Source: Planomonospora sp. ID67723
Lineage (GTDB): Bacteria > Actinomycetota > Actinomycetes > Streptosporangiales > Streptosporangiaceae
Length of the DNA: 64,000 bases
Assembly: GCF_015711605.1 (NCBI RefSeq)
Contig: NZ_JABTEZ010000001.1
Location: forward strand, 772,001-836,000
Direction: 5' to 3'
The first letter of the stretch is position 1. The number at the start of each line of letters is the position of its first letter. Positions 53,870 through 63,121 of this stretch are shown here, one piece after another. The notes beneath the pieces were generated by a model. That model was given only the letters and a program-made list of their open reading frames with translations. It searched no databases and was not told where the DNA came from. A program made the position numbers and the translations under genes.

Positions 53870-54400
53870 TCACACCGTCGTGCGCTCTTCGGCCACGTCG
53901 AGACGGGTGTGGGCAACGAGAGCCTGAAGCGCCCGCATTGCCGCTCCCGCGTGGTTTCCCCAGGTGTTGAAGTAGGAGTACTGCCACCACCACAGGGCCT
54001 CCAGCGGCCGGCCCGCCCGGTAGTGCCTCAGACCGTGGATGAGATCGGCGGCGACCGCGCTCAGGTCGTCCGAGAGGCGGTACGGCGTGACGGAGGTGTC
54101 CTTGTAGGGGTCGAAGACCTCGGCGTAGTCGTCCACCGGGCCCAGCCGCTCGGCGAGGGCCGTGCGGAGCGGGTCGACGTCGGGGTCCTCGCTCAGGTGC
54201 GGCTCCCAGTTTCCGGACAGGATGACGTCCTGGCTGGCACCGAGCTGCGCGCCGGCCGAGCTCACCTGGGCGACCTCCACCAGCAGAAGCGGCAGGACGG
54301 CGTCCCCGCCCTCCCCGCCCGCCAGCCGGGTCAGCCCGTCGAGGTAGTTCTGCGCATGCACCGCGATCCGGTCCGCGAACGCGCTCCACTCATCAGACAT
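53870..54400 (-). CDS. DUF5063 family protein
   Basis: 176 residues from ATG 54400, which overlaps the recR stop by eight bases (ATGTCTGA). Conserved motifs: [63 protein letters not shown] and [25 protein letters not shown]. It is a conserved neighbour of recR in actinobacteria; function unknown, and coupled translation suggests a repair link. Confidence 0.87.
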   Translation of the reverse strand: MSDEWSAFADRIAVHAQNYLDGLTRLAGGEGGDAVLPLLLVEVAQVSSAGAQLGASQDVILSGNWEPHLSEDPDVDPLRTALAERLGPVDDYAEVFDPYKDTSVTPYRLSDDLSAVAADLIHGLRHYRAGRPLEALWWWQYSYFNTWGNHAGAAMRALQALVAHTRLDVAEERTTV

Positions 54401-54992
54401 CCAGCAGCCTCCGTCCTTCGAACGCGCGGCCCAAGGTGACCTCGTCGGCGTACTCGAGGTCACCGCCTACCGGCAGACCGCTGGCCAGTCGTGTGACTTT
54501 CAAACCCATCGGCTTCACCAGACGGGCGAGATAGGTGGCCGTCGCCTCCCCCTCCAGGTTGGGGTCGGTGGCGATGATCAGCTCGGTCACCCGGCCGTCG
54601 GCCAGGCGCGTCATCAGCTCGCGGATGCGGAGGTCGTCGGGGCCGACGCCGTCGATCGGGCTGATCGCCCCGCCGAGCACGTGGTAGCGGCCACGGAACT
54701 CGCGGGTCTTCTCGATCGCGACGACGTCCTTGGACTCCTCGACGACGCAGATCACGTGGAGGTCGCGCCGGGTGTCACGGCAGATCCGGCACTCCTCCTC
54801 CGCCGCCACGTTCCCGCAGATCCGGCAGAAGCGGACCTTCTCCTTGACCTCCAGCAGAGCGTGCGCGAGCCGCTTGACGTCGGTCGGGTCCGCCGCCAGG
54901 AGGTGGAAGGCGATCCGCTGCGCGCTCTTGGGACCGACGCCCGGCAACATGCCCAGCTCGTCGATCAGGTTCTGGACGACCCCTTCGTACAT
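54393..54992 (-). CDS. recR: Recombination mediator protein RecR
   Basis: 199 residues. Helix-hairpin-helix [17 protein letters not shown] (about 16-32), four-Cys zinc finger (Cys56, 59, 68, 71) and a Toprim domain ([35 protein letters not shown]). It loads RecA with RecF/RecO in gap repair. It starts three bases after the ybaB stop. Confidence 0.97.
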   Translation of the reverse strand: MYEGVVQNLIDELGMLPGVGPKSAQRIAFHLLAADPTDVKRLAHALLEVKEKVRFCRICGNVAAEEECRICRDTRRDLHVICVVEESKDVVAIEKTREFRGRYHVLGGAISPIDGVGPDDLRIRELMTRLADGRVTELIIATDPNLEGEATATYLARLVKPMGLKVTRLASGLPVGGDLEYADEVTLGRAFEGRRLLDV

Positions 54993-54995
54993 GGG

Positions 54996-55349
54996 CTAGA
55001 ACCCGGGGAGCTGGCCGAGGCCGCCCCCTCCGCCCAGCCCTTGGGCGAGCGGACCGAGTTTCTCCTGCTGCAGGTCGGAGGCCGCCCGCACGGCGTCTCT
55101 GATGGCCGCGATGACCAGGTCGGCGATGGTGTCGGCCGTCTCCTGGGGGTCGGTGGCGTCCACGGCCTCCGGACTGATCTTCAGCTCCAGCAGCTCGCCG
55201 CCGCCGTTGACCGTGGCCACGACCAGACCGCCGCCCGCCGAGCCCTCGATCTCCGCGTCGTTCAGCTCCTGCTGGGCGCTCACGAGCTGCTGCTGCATGA
55301 GCTGTGCCTGCTCCAGCAACTGCTGGAGGTTGACATCCCCTGGGTTCAC
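54996..55349 (-). CDS. YbaB/EbfC nucleoid-associated protein
   Basis: 117 residues from GTG 55349; the longer frame to 55643 has no domain and is probably untranslated. The core is [54 protein letters not shown]. The Gly-rich tail is typical of actinobacteria. It binds DNA as a dimer. It sits between dnaX and recR as usual. Confidence 0.93.
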   Translation of the reverse strand: MNPGDVNLQQLLEQAQLMQQQLVSAQQELNDAEIEGSAGGGLVVATVNGGGELLELKISPEAVDATDPQETADTIADLVIAAIRDAVRAASDLQQEKLGPLAQGLGGGGGLGQLPGF

Positions 55350-55753
55350 CGTGATGCGCTCCTCGTCCGTGACATCAGTCGTCACCGAGCCTACGGGTTC
55401 GGAGCCGAGTCGTGCACCGGCACGAGCATGTGTTCCCCATGGACGCATCCGTTTCCCACGAGAAGCCGGGTCCCGGACCCTCCTCCAGACATCCGGGCCC
55501 CGGCCTCGTAGCACCGCGCGGTCGCATGCGGCGGAGCGTGACCACACTCTCACAGAACGCGGGGTGCACACACGTTGCACGCGTTCTCTCACTCGCCGTA
55601 CCCGGTGTTTGCTCGAATGGGCCGCGGGCAAGGATTTCGCCACCGGTCGGCTCGGCCCGACGTCCTCTCAGAGAGGTGTACAGCCCGGCGGCCGCCAGCG
55701 CCCCGCCCCGATCACCCGCCTGGACGCCCACATGAGGCGCGGTGGGCGGCCGG
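55350..55753. other. Intergenic region between dnaX and ybaB
   Basis: 404 bases with no gene I can support. Several open frames exist in both directions but lack domains and ribosome sites. The dnaX terminator and ybaB promoter are expected here. Confidence 0.5.
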
Positions 55754-58054
55754 TCAGCTGTGGTCGATCTCCTCGATGATCCGGCCGCCGAGCTCGCGCT
55801 GGATGAGCGCCATGCCGGTGAGCTCGTCGACGTCGGCGTCCGCGTCGTTCAGCGGGTCGACCTCGTCGGACTCCAGAGCGGGCGCGCGTCCCGGGATCGC
55901 GTCCGGCCAGGCGGATCTGCTCCCGCCCGGCTTGGGACCGCTCTGGGCCGCGGCCCTGGCCGCCGAACGCGCGGCGGCCAGGCCGGGGCTCGGGGCAGGA
56001 GGCGAACCGGGGTCCTCCGGCATGGGCGCGTCCGGCCAGGACTCGTCCGTGGCGGGCCGGGCGGGAGCCGTACGGACCTCCTGACCCGCCTGGGCCGTAC
56101 CGGCCTGCGGCCCTCCCACGGCCAGGCGGGCGTCCTGCCCGCCCGGGGCGGGGCGTCCCTCCTGCTCCGGCGCGGCGGCGGGAGCGGGAACGGAGGCCTG
56201 CGGAGCGGACCGGGACACGTCCGGTTCCCGGCGGGGAGCCGGAGGCTGCGGGGGAGCGGCCGGGGCGGGCGGGCGCCCACCGGACGCGGGGGCCCCGCCT
56301 CCGGAGCCGCCCACGACGGCCTCGACCTTCCAGGTGCCGCCCAGCACCTCCTGGAGCGCCGCCGCCACGACCGCGTCCTTGCCGCCGCCGATGAAACTCC
56401 GCATCGCGCCGACCTGAAGGAACCCGAGCGTCACGATCTTGCCTTCGACCCCGACGACCTGTGCGTGCCCGTTGAGCTGGGCCCAGGTGAACTTGCTGCG
56501 CTGCTTCACGCCCTCCAGCACCTGAGGCCACGCCTGCTGCACGGCTCCCGCCTCGGAGCCGGAGACCGGCGCCGCAGGAGCCTGCTGCGGCCGGGCCTGG
56601 GCCTGCGGTTCGGCCGGGGGGGCACCCGGCCTGACCGCGGCGGGCCAGTCGTCGCCGTCCTGGACCGAGGAGGCGGGCGCCGCACCGGCCTGCGCCGTGT
56701 CGTCCGGGCCCTGACCGGCCGGTGCGGCTCCGGCCGGAACGGCGGGAGCGGACTGCTCGGAACTCGGCGTCACGTGACCGGACGGCACGTAAGAGGTGGA
56801 TGCCGCGGCGGGAGCCGAGACGGGCTGCGCGTACGCGGCGGGGGCGGGGGCGTACGGCGCGGGAGCGGGCTGCGCGTGGACGGCGGGAGCCGCGGCGAGG
56901 CCGCCCTGCTCCAGCCGCTCCAGCCGGGCCAGCAGCGCCGCCTCGCCCTGCGCGGCGCCGGGGAGCAGCACCCGGGCGCACATCAGCTCCAGCAGCAACC
57001 GGGGCGAGGCCGCCCCGCGCATCTCGGTCAGCCCGGTGTTGAAGACCTCCGCGGCCCGGGTCAGGTCGGCGGGGCCCATCGAGGCGGCCTGCGCCTGGAG
57101 CCGCTCCAGCTCGTCGGCGGGCCGGTCGAGCAGTCCGCTCCCGGCCGCCTCCGGCACGTTGGCCAGAATCACCAGGTCGCGGAAACGCTCCAGCAGGTCC
57201 ATGGCGAAGCGGCGGGGGTCGTGACCGCCTTCCACCACCCGGTTCACGGCCTGGAACACCCGCGCGCCGTCCCGCGCCGCGAACGCGCCGACCACGTCGT
57301 CGAGCAGGTCTCCGTCGGTGTAGCCGAGCAGGGAGACCGCGCGCGTGTAGGTGATGCCGCTCTCGTCGGACCCGGCGTAGAGCTGGTCGAGGATCGACAA
57401 CGAGTCGCGGGCGGAGCCCGCGCCCGCCCGGACCACCAGCGGCAGCGCGGCGGGCTCGAACGGGACGCCCTCGGAGGTGAGGATCTCCTCCATGAGCGTG
57501 CGCAGCGCCGTCGGCGGGATCAACCGGAACGGGTAGTGGTGGGTCCGGGACTTGATCGTCCCGATGACCTTCTCCGGCTCGGTGGTCGCGAAGACGAACT
57601 TCAGGTGCGGCGGGGGCTCCTCGACGAGTTTGAGCAGCGCGTTGAACCCCTCGCGGGTCACCATGTGCGCCTCGTCGATGATGTAGATCTTGTAGCGCGA
57701 CGAGACGGGCGCGAAGAAGGCTCGCTCTCGCAGGTCACGGGCGTCGTCCACGCCTCCGTGCGAAGCCGCGTCGATCTCGATGACGTCGAGGTGGCCGGGA
57801 CCGGTCGGGGCCAGCGCCACGCACGACTCGCACTCTCCGCACGGGTCGGGGGTCGGCCCCTTCTCGCAGTTCAGCGAGCGGGCCAGGATCCGGGCGCTGG
57901 AGGTCTTGCCGCAGCCGCGGGGGCCGCTGAAGAGGTAAGCATGGTTGATCCGGCCGCTCCGCAGCGCCTGCCGCAGCGGCTCTGTGACATGCTCCTGGCC
58001 CTTGACCTCGGCGAAGGTCCCAGGCCGGTATTTGCGGTAGAGCGCCAGACTCAT
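55754..58054 (-). CDS. dnaX: DNA polymerase III subunits gamma and tau
   Basis: 766 residues from ATG 58054 (MSLALYRKYRPGTFAEVKGQEHV); the frame reaches 58105, inside the SRP RNA. The clamp-loader AAA+ domain has Walker A GPRGCGKTS with Lys50, zinc-binding Cys63, Cys72, Cys75 and Cys78, Walker B and sensor in IYIIDEAHMV, and domain III to about residue 370. The C-terminal half is Ala/Pro/Gln-rich and low-complexity, with a tau-like DnaE-binding segment (about 510-590; TWAQLNGHAQVVGVEGKIVTLGF). I did not look for a frameshift site for gamma. Confidence 0.96.
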   Translation of the reverse strand: MSLALYRKYRPGTFAEVKGQEHVTEPLRQALRSGRINHAYLFSGPRGCGKTSSARILARSLNCEKGPTPDPCGECESCVALAPTGPGHLDVIEIDAASHGGVDDARDLRERAFFAPVSSRYKIYIIDEAHMVTREGFNALLKLVEEPPPHLKFVFATTEPEKVIGTIKSRTHHYPFRLIPPTALRTLMEEILTSEGVPFEPAALPLVVRAGAGSARDSLSILDQLYAGSDESGITYTRAVSLLGYTDGDLLDDVVGAFAARDGARVFQAVNRVVEGGHDPRRFAMDLLERFRDLVILANVPEAAGSGLLDRPADELERLQAQAASMGPADLTRAAEVFNTGLTEMRGAASPRLLLELMCARVLLPGAAQGEAALLARLERLEQGGLAAAPAVHAQPAPAPYAPAPAAYAQPVSAPAAASTSYVPSGHVTPSSEQSAPAVPAGAAPAGQGPDDTAQAGAAPASSVQDGDDWPAAVRPGAPPAEPQAQARPQQAPAAPVSGSEAGAVQQAWPQVLEGVKQRSKFTWAQLNGHAQVVGVEGKIVTLGFLQVGAMRSFIGGGKDAVVAAALQEVLGGTWKVEAVVGGSGGGAPASGGRPPAPAAPPQPPAPRREPDVSRSAPQASVPAPAAAPEQEGRPAPGGQDARLAVGGPQAGTAQAGQEVRTAPARPATDESWPDAPMPEDPGSPPAPSPGLAAARSAARAAAQSGPKPGGSRSAWPDAIPGRAPALESDEVDPLNDADADVDELTGMALIQRELGGRIIEEIDHS

Positions 58055-58094
58055 CCAGGGAGCTCCCGCCTGCGAGGGGTCCTGCAACGAAGGA

Positions 58095-58183
58095 ACCCCT
58101 CGCACACCCGCCAGAGCCCGCTTATCCTTGCTGCCTTCCGGCCCTGGGGAGGTTCACAGGATGACGCCGCGCGAGGGGTCCGG
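58095..58183 (-). ncRNA. ffs: Signal recognition particle RNA, small (4.5S) type
   Basis: On the minus strand a hairpin of about 90 bases is closed by CCCCUCGC/GCGAGGGG. It contains the conserved apical region with GUGAACC, GGGCCGGAAGGCAGCAAGG and GCGGGC. This is the bacterial small SRP RNA that binds Ffh. Ends are approximate. The place just before dnaX and near tRNA-Ser is usual for actinobacteria. Confidence 0.9.
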
Positions 58184-58266
58184 GAACAGTCTATCCCCCC
58201 GGCGCGGTAGTCGGGTCCGCGAATTGGTGTGCGATGCACCGCCAGAAGTCCGCTAAGCTTGCGGGC

Positions 58267-58355
58267 GGAGGATTCGCCTAGTTGGCCTAGGGCGCACGAT
58301 TGGAAATCGTGTTGGGGGCAACCCCTCAGGAGTTCAAATCTCCTATCCTCCGCCA
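58267..58355 (+). tRNA. tRNA-Ser (anticodon GGA), CCA encoded
   Basis: Class II tRNA of 89 bases. The acceptor GGAGGAT pairs with ATCCTCC. The anticodon arm CACGA-TTGGAAA-TCGTG has GGA at 58302-58304. A long variable arm (TTGGGGGCAACCCCTC) and the T-loop GTTCAAATC follow, with G and an encoded CCA at 58352-58355. Confidence 0.97.
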
Positions 58356-58358
58356 GCT

Positions 58359-58396
58359 CGCAGGGGCCGGACCACACATGTGGTCCGGCCCCTGCG
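58359..58396 (+). terminator. 18-bp perfect stem-loop after tRNA-Ser
   Basis: CGCAGGGGCCGGACCACA (58359-58376) and TGTGGTCCGGCCCCTGCG (58379-58396) are exact complements two bases apart, starting three bases after the CCA end. Confidence 0.9.
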
Positions 58397-58551
58397 ACGT
58401 TCCCGCCCCGGCTCATCCGGTACGGCGCAGCAGGAGCGCGACGAAGCCGAGGACACCGCGACAGCCGTTCAGCTGACGGTCCATGGCGGGCGGTCCGGCC
58501 CGACCATGGATCCTTCCGCGCCGGAACCTCCACCCGGCGAGGTGCGGACGG

Positions 58552-58854
58552 TCAGGAGTCGGAGGGGAGTTCCAGGACGCGGGCGTGCAGGACCGAGCGC
58601 TGGTGCAGGGCCGAGCGCAGGGCGCGGTGCAGGCCGTCCTCCAGGTACAGCTCGCCGCGCCACTGGACCACGTGCGGGAAGAGGTCGCCGTAGAACGTGG
58701 AGTCCTTGGCGAGCAGGGAATGCAGGTCGAGCACCGCTTTCGTGGTGATCAGGGTGTCGAGCCGGACCTGCCGCGGCGGGATCTGGGCCCACTCTCGGTT
58801 GGAGAGGCCGTGTTCGGGATAAGGCCGTCCATCGCCGACCAGCTTGAAGATCAC
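58552..58854 (-). CDS. Conserved actinobacterial 100-residue protein, ParB-like fold proposed
   Basis: I recall highly similar proteins throughout actinobacteria, some labelled VapB-type antitoxin; no toxin gene is adjacent. The sequence runs RPYPEHGLSNREWAQIPPRQVRLDTLITTK, then LLAKDSTFYGDLFPHVVQWRGELYLEDGLHRALRSAL. A residue order of beta strand, LxxLxxT, then LEDGLHRALRSA resembles the ParB/Srx N-terminal fold with its DGxHR motif. Function unknown. Confidence 0.8.
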   Translation of the reverse strand: MIFKLVGDGRPYPEHGLSNREWAQIPPRQVRLDTLITTKAVLDLHSLLAKDSTFYGDLFPHVVQWRGELYLEDGLHRALRSALHQRSVLHARVLELPSDS

Positions 58855-58923
58855 CCATGTATTTTAGGAGAGATTCTGATCCTTTGCCTGCTCGGGCATT
58901 TTTATCGCGGGCCGCAGACCGGC

Positions 58924-59778
58924 TCAGATCCCTCCGGAGAAGGTGTCGCACCGCCCCGGATCCCCGGTCTGGTAACCGGTGGAGAACCATTTGACCCGCT
59001 GCTCCGAGGTCCCGTGGGTGAACCCCTCCGGATCGACCCGGCCCTGGGCGCGTTTCTGGATGTTGTCGTCGCCCACGGCGGCGGCCGCGCTCAGCGCCTG
59101 CTCGATGTCGGCCTGGGTGAAGGGCTTCTCGAACAGCCCGGTCTCGTAGGCGTTCTTGGCCCAGGCCCCCGCGTAGCAGTCGGCCTGCAGTTCCACCCGG
59201 ACCGCGCCGCTCTCCGGGCCCTGCCGGTCACTCTGCGACTTCCCGAGGACGCCGGTCAGGTTCTGCACGTGGTGGCCGTACTCGTGCCCGATCACGTACG
59301 CCTGGGCGAACGGCCCGCCCTCGGCGCCGAACCTGCTCTGCAACTGGTCGAAGAAGCTGAGGTCGAGGTAGACCCGCTGGTCGCTCGGGCAGTAGAACGG
59401 CCCCACCGAGGAGTCCGCGGCACCGCAGCCGGTGTTCGTCCCGCCGGAGAACAGCACGGTCTTGGCCGGGCGGTATCCGTCGAGAACCGTGGGCCAGTAC
59501 TCCTGGATGCTGTTGACCACGCCGACGACCCGGCACTCCTCGTTCTGGTCGGCGTCCTGACCGGTCTTGCACTGCGCCCCCAGGTTCGAGCTGGGGCCCA
59601 CCGGCGCGGGGTCCCCGCCGGTGATGTTGCCGGGGTTGATGCCGAATATCAGCGCCACGATGAGCGCGATGATCCCAGCGGCACCTCCGCCGACCGCGAG
59701 CCCTCCGCCGGGGAGACCTCCGCGGCCGCCGCTCTCGACCTGCGAGGTGTCCAACTGGACATCGTCCTTGAAATCCAT
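58924..59778 (-). CDS. Neutral zinc metallopeptidase, YpfJ/KPN_00809 family
   Basis: 284 residues from ATG 59778, set by GAAGGGACG upstream; the longer frame to 59937 is rejected. Cytosolic start, one membrane helix (about 31-47), an outer domain with Cys pairs, and the zinc motif HEYGHH with His165, Glu166 and His169, plus the third-ligand region VELQADCYAGAWA. Family members are membrane-anchored peptidases of unknown substrate. Confidence 0.92.
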   Translation of the reverse strand: MDFKDDVQLDTSQVESGGRGGLPGGGLAVGGGAAGIIALIVALIFGINPGNITGGDPAPVGPSSNLGAQCKTGQDADQNEECRVVGVVNSIQEYWPTVLDGYRPAKTVLFSGGTNTGCGAADSSVGPFYCPSDQRVYLDLSFFDQLQSRFGAEGGPFAQAYVIGHEYGHHVQNLTGVLGKSQSDRQGPESGAVRVELQADCYAGAWAKNAYETGLFEKPFTQADIEQALSAAAAVGDDNIQKRAQGRVDPEGFTHGTSEQRVKWFSTGYQTGDPGRCDTFSGGI

Positions 59779-60179
59779 CGCCGACGTCCCTTCCGAGTCC
59801 GCTTCGGGACCCCCCTCTGCCCCCAGAAAGGCCGGGCATGCCCGCGGTGCGGCCCGCTCGCCGGGCCGCACCGCGGGCATGCCGGGAAGAGCGGTTCCCG
59901 GAGACACCCGTCCTTCTTCGCGCGGAGGAACACGCACCTCCCGGACGATGATCTCCAGCCGCCGCCCGGACGCGGCATTCAGACGATCACACCGTGACCA
60001 CTTTACGCTTATGAATACTTACTTTAGGTGATTATTGCAGGTCAAGGCCGGGTATCCCAAAGGTGCCCGATGCGATCGCCCATCCCCACGAGGTACGGCA
60101 CCGGCCGGCGGGAGCCGTACCCGTCCGATCGCCCCCCCGCCCCGCCACCCAGGGCGCGGTCGTCCCCCGAGGAGGAAGC
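59779..60179. other. Divergent intergenic region
   Basis: 401 bases. A 60-base AT-rich stretch (about 59990-60045) is the likely promoter zone for both flanking genes. No gene is seen. Confidence 0.45.
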
Positions 60180-60404
60180 ATGACCGATGACACCAAACGA
60201 GCCGTCCGGACCGCTCTGCAGACCGCCGTGGGCGTCTCCGTGGCGCTCCCGATGATCGTGGACGCGACGGGCGTCCCCGAGGCACTGCCCGGAGTCGCCA
60301 CCGCCCTCGCGGTCGCCGGGGTCTTCGCCCGGGTGATGGCGATCCCCGCCGTCCAGTCCCTCCTGCCCCGCTGGCTCCGTACGGGCGTCGTCCCGCAGGA
60401 GTAG
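60180..60404 (+). CDS. Small hypothetical membrane protein
   Basis: 74 residues from ATG 60180, set by GAGGAGG; the frame is open upstream without a ribosome site. Two weakly hydrophobic segments (VGVSVALPMIVDATGV and LPGVATALAVAGVFARVMAI) resemble small holin-like phage proteins. Function unknown. Confidence 0.6.
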   Translation: MTDDTKRAVRTALQTAVGVSVALPMIVDATGVPEALPGVATALAVAGVFARVMAIPAVQSLLPRWLRTGVVPQE

Positions 60405-60416
60405 GCGCCCGGCCGT

Positions 60417-61256
60417 TCAGTCCAGGAACGCCGCGACGGTCGCCGTGAACCGGTCGGCGTCATCGAGCCACGGGTAGTGCCCGGCGCCCGGCTGGACGAC
60501 GAGCCGGGCGCCGGGGAACAGCGCGGCGAACTTCGCCACGACCCGTGGTGCGGCGCCCAGGTCCACCTCCCCGGCAAGCAGCAGCACCGGCGCGCCGAAC
60601 GCGGCCAGCGCGGCGCGGGCGGCGTCCGGGTCGAAGGCGCCCCCGGCGGTGGAGGCCCTCGCGACCTCGTCGTCGCGCTGCCCTTCCTCGGCCGCCTGGT
60701 GTGCCTGCGCCACCGCGTCCCACCGGCCGTAGAAGAACGGTGCGACGGCCGCCCAGTCGTCCTTCGTGGCCCTGCCGTCCGTGATCGCCGCCAGGGCCGC
60801 CGACGCCGCCGGGAACCAGGGCTCGCCCTCACGGCGCCGTGCGACCTCCCAGCGGTCCTCGCCGGTGGCCTCGATCCCGACCGCCCGGGTGCTCGGAGTG
60901 ATCAGGGCGAGCCTGCCCACGCGCTCCGGGTGCCGGGCCGCGTACAGCACCGCGAGATTCGCGCCTGCGGAGTGCGCGAGCAGATCCATCCGATCGAGGC
61001 CGAGGTGCCGGCGCAGTGCCTCGACGTCGTCCACCTGGCGGTCGCACCGGTAGGAGGCGGTGTCCCGCGGCGCCGCGGAGCGGCCGGTACCCCGCAGGTC
61101 CAGCACCGCCAGCCGCCGGCGCGCGGACAGGCCGCCGAGCTCGCCGAGGTAGGCAGAGTCCCGCATCGGACCGCCCGGCAGGCAGATCACCGGGTCGCCC
61201 TTGCCGTACAGGCGGTAGGCGAGAGCGGTCCCGTCGGGAGCGGAGAAGATCGGCAT
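60417..61256 (-). CDS. Alpha/beta hydrolase (proline iminopeptidase-like)
   Basis: 279 residues. The oxyanion motif PGGPMRD, the nucleophile elbow AHSAGAN (Ser of GxSxG replaced by HSAGA), the acid in LLLAGEVDLGAAP, and the catalytic His in GAGHYPWLD. DLRGTGRS is typical of peptidase S33 relatives. It is far from the Ole-like cluster, so I do not propose it as the missing OleB. Confidence 0.88.
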   Translation of the reverse strand: MPIFSAPDGTALAYRLYGKGDPVICLPGGPMRDSAYLGELGGLSARRRLAVLDLRGTGRSAAPRDTASYRCDRQVDDVEALRRHLGLDRMDLLAHSAGANLAVLYAARHPERVGRLALITPSTRAVGIEATGEDRWEVARRREGEPWFPAASAALAAITDGRATKDDWAAVAPFFYGRWDAVAQAHQAAEEGQRDDEVARASTAGGAFDPDAARAALAAFGAPVLLLAGEVDLGAAPRVVAKFAALFPGARLVVQPGAGHYPWLDDADRFTATVAAFLD

Positions 61257-61389
61257 GCCGGGATCATGTCAGCGGTCCTTCGGACGGGACAACCGCGCGT
61301 TCCCGGAACGGTCCGGACATGCCGAGGGCTCGCGAACCGGTTTCCCGGGATGATGTGCCCTGGGTTGGATGGAGTCGCGTTGCTGGACT

Positions 61390-61572
61390 TCATGCCGGTT
61401 GGCGGGTTGGGCAGGACATCTCGTATTCGATGGGCGTGAGCATCCCGAGGGCGCTGTGGCGGCGTTGGCGATTGTGGAAGATCTCGAGGTACTCGAAGAT
61501 CGCATTGGCCGGTTCTATGCGGGTCTTCCACCGCTGCCGGTTGAGCAGTTCGACCTGCATACCCCGCCAGCG
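61390..61572 (-). pseudogene. IS3-family transposase C-terminal remnant
   Basis: In-frame translation from 61560 to the stop at 61390 gives 56 residues with MQVELLNRQRWKTRIE, IFEYLEIFHNRQRRHSALG and MLTPIEYE, the classic end of IS3 OrfB (rve integrase). All N-terminal sequence, including the catalytic DDE residues except the last part, is missing, so it is a dead fragment. It marks a past insertion beside the accessory cassette at 61.7-64 kb. Confidence 0.88.
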
Positions 61573-61666
61573 AGTCGGGGAGCTCGGCGGCCGTCAGGGA
61601 TCATGTCCCCATCGGGCCGGGCGCGGGGGTCATCATCGGGCGGAGCGGGAAACCGGCCCAACGCAA

Positions 61667-61703
61667 CGTCGGGAGGCCACGACCCAAGCACTGCCTCCCG
61701 ACG
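61667..61703 (-). terminator. 11-bp stem-loop after the kinase-like gene
   Basis: CGTCGGGAGGC (61667-61677) pairs exactly with GCCTCCCGACG (61693-61703) around a 15-base loop, eight bases past the stop of the minus-strand gene. Confidence 0.75.
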
Positions 61704-61710
61704 CTGGGGC

Positions 61711-62886
61711 TCAAGCGTTGCCGGTGCGGTGGGCCAGCCAGACCCGGCCCGCGGCAGCGGCGCGGGCGCGGAACTCCCGGCCGTCGTCCGGGCCGTGCAT
61801 GGCCTTGTAGACGCGGAACAGCGTCCACGCGGCGAGCAGACCGTCCACCGCGGAGGGGGGCGCGTCCTCCCAGGAGGGCACCTGCGCGAGCAGGTCCTCC
61901 ACCTGGAACGGCGAGTGCCCGGCCTCGATCAGACGCGGGCCGAGCATGAACGCGTCGATCCACGCGGCGCCTGCCGCCGCGAACCCCCAGTCGATGACGC
62001 GGACGCCCTCGGCGGTGATCTGCAGGTTGCCGGGATGCAGGTCGTAGTGCAGGAGCATGTCCCCGGCCAGGTCGGCGACATCGAAGCCGCCGAGCGTCGC
62101 GGCGTACAGGTCCCGGTACGGCAGCACTCCGGGCGGCTTGGCCAGCAGGTGACGGCTCTTGACCAGCAGCCCGTCGACGTTGTCGGCCATCAGCGGTCCC
62201 ACGGCCGCAGGCGACGGGGCGAGCAGGTGGCCGAGCTGCGCCACCGTAGTGAGGATGGCCGGCACATCCGGGGAGCCGGGCGACAGGTCCGCGGCCCGGC
62301 CCTCGACGTACTCGAACAGCAGACTGATCCAGCCGCCGGCGTCACTGCTCCACAGCAGGCGCGGCGCCGGGACGGTGTCCGGGAGCACCTCGCCCGCCCA
62401 CCGTTCCCGCTCGTACAGGCGTACGGCCGGGCTGTCGGCGGGCAGGGCCTTGAGGAAGACGCGGCCGCCGTCCTCGGTGTGCAGACGCAGGGCGGCGCCG
62501 GGCATGAGTCCGTCCGTGGCGGCCTCGACGGTGGAGCCGATCGCCGCGGCCGGGTCGGTGATGGCCGCACCGGGGGTGTCGGTCGGGACGTGGTGGATGA
62601 ATCGTCCCGCGACGCGCTCGCAGAAGACGGCGTACTCGAGGGTGTAGGTCAAGAACGCGTGCCAGCCGGGGTCGACCTGCCGGGACGGGGACAGGCCCGC
62701 GCCGGGGTTGAGAGCACACGCGGCCAGGAACGCCAGCGCCTGCTCCATGACGCGCTCGGCGCGCGGGCCGGGGAGGTTCTCCTCGGCCGCGACGCGGGCG
62801 GTGAGCCGGTCGAACAGCTCACCGGGGATGAGGGTGCGGGGATTGGCCAGCTCGGCAGCGGTGAGCCGGACCTTGGTGGTGGACAT
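61711..62886 (-). CDS. Fusion of a GRDP-type N-terminal domain with an APH/choline-kinase-like phosphotransferase
   Basis: 391 residues; GGGAGG sits before ATG 62886. Residues about 18-102 (LFDRLTARVAAEENLPGPRAERVMEQALAFLAACALNP, VDPGWHAFLTYTLEYAVFCERVAGRFIHHVP) match the small glycine-rich-domain-containing proteins I know as separate genes in actinobacteria. From about 115 it is an aminoglycoside-phosphotransferase fold: the ATP Lys146 in FLKALP, the catalytic loop HYDLHPGN (280-287) with Asp282, and the metal Asp299 in VIDWGFA. The substrate is unknown; resistance is one option among several. Confidence 0.82.
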   Translation of the reverse strand: MSTTKVRLTAAELANPRTLIPGELFDRLTARVAAEENLPGPRAERVMEQALAFLAACALNPGAGLSPSRQVDPGWHAFLTYTLEYAVFCERVAGRFIHHVPTDTPGAAITDPAAAIGSTVEAATDGLMPGAALRLHTEDGGRVFLKALPADSPAVRLYERERWAGEVLPDTVPAPRLLWSSDAGGWISLLFEYVEGRAADLSPGSPDVPAILTTVAQLGHLLAPSPAAVGPLMADNVDGLLVKSRHLLAKPPGVLPYRDLYAATLGGFDVADLAGDMLLHYDLHPGNLQITAEGVRVIDWGFAAAGAAWIDAFMLGPRLIEAGHSPFQVEDLLAQVPSWEDAPPSAVDGLLAAWTLFRVYKAMHGPDDGREFRARAAAAGRVWLAHRTGNA

Positions 62887-62950
62887 GGAACCTCCCGTTC
62901 ACACGTGCGGCCCTCCGGCCGCTGGACGTCGTGCGGTGGTGCTGTTCCGT

Positions 62951-63121
62951 TCAGGCGATGCGGGTGTCCCCGGCAGGAGAGGACCTGGAGTTTCCGGGGG
63001 CACACCCGGCGACCGGAGGTCCGACGGCCCTGCGCCCACAGGGTCGTCCGGTCTCGTCTGCTCCCCGCCGCCGCTTGGCCCGGCCGGAAAAGAACCGAGC
63101 CAGGAACTGGCGGCGGGTCAT
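62951..63121 (-). CDS. Small hypothetical protein with Tat-like N-terminus
   Basis: 56 residues beginning TRRQFLARFFSGRAKRRRG. Its ATG overlaps the stop of the gene at 63121-63426 (ATGA), which argues for real coding. Basic and low in hydrophobics, so actual export is doubtful. Function unknown. Confidence 0.45.
   Translation of the reverse strand: MTRRQFLARFFSGRAKRRRGADETGRPCGRRAVGPPVAGCAPGNSRSSPAGDTRIA

Noticed and set aside
58267-58355. tRNA-Ser as an integration site of a mobile element
   Set aside because: No integrase, no direct repeat of the tRNA 3-prime end, and ordinary housekeeping synteny on both sides.
60417-61256. Alpha/beta hydrolase as the missing OleB of the Ole-like cluster
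   Set aside because: It lies 40 kb away, and its motifs fit proline iminopeptidase-like hydrolases.
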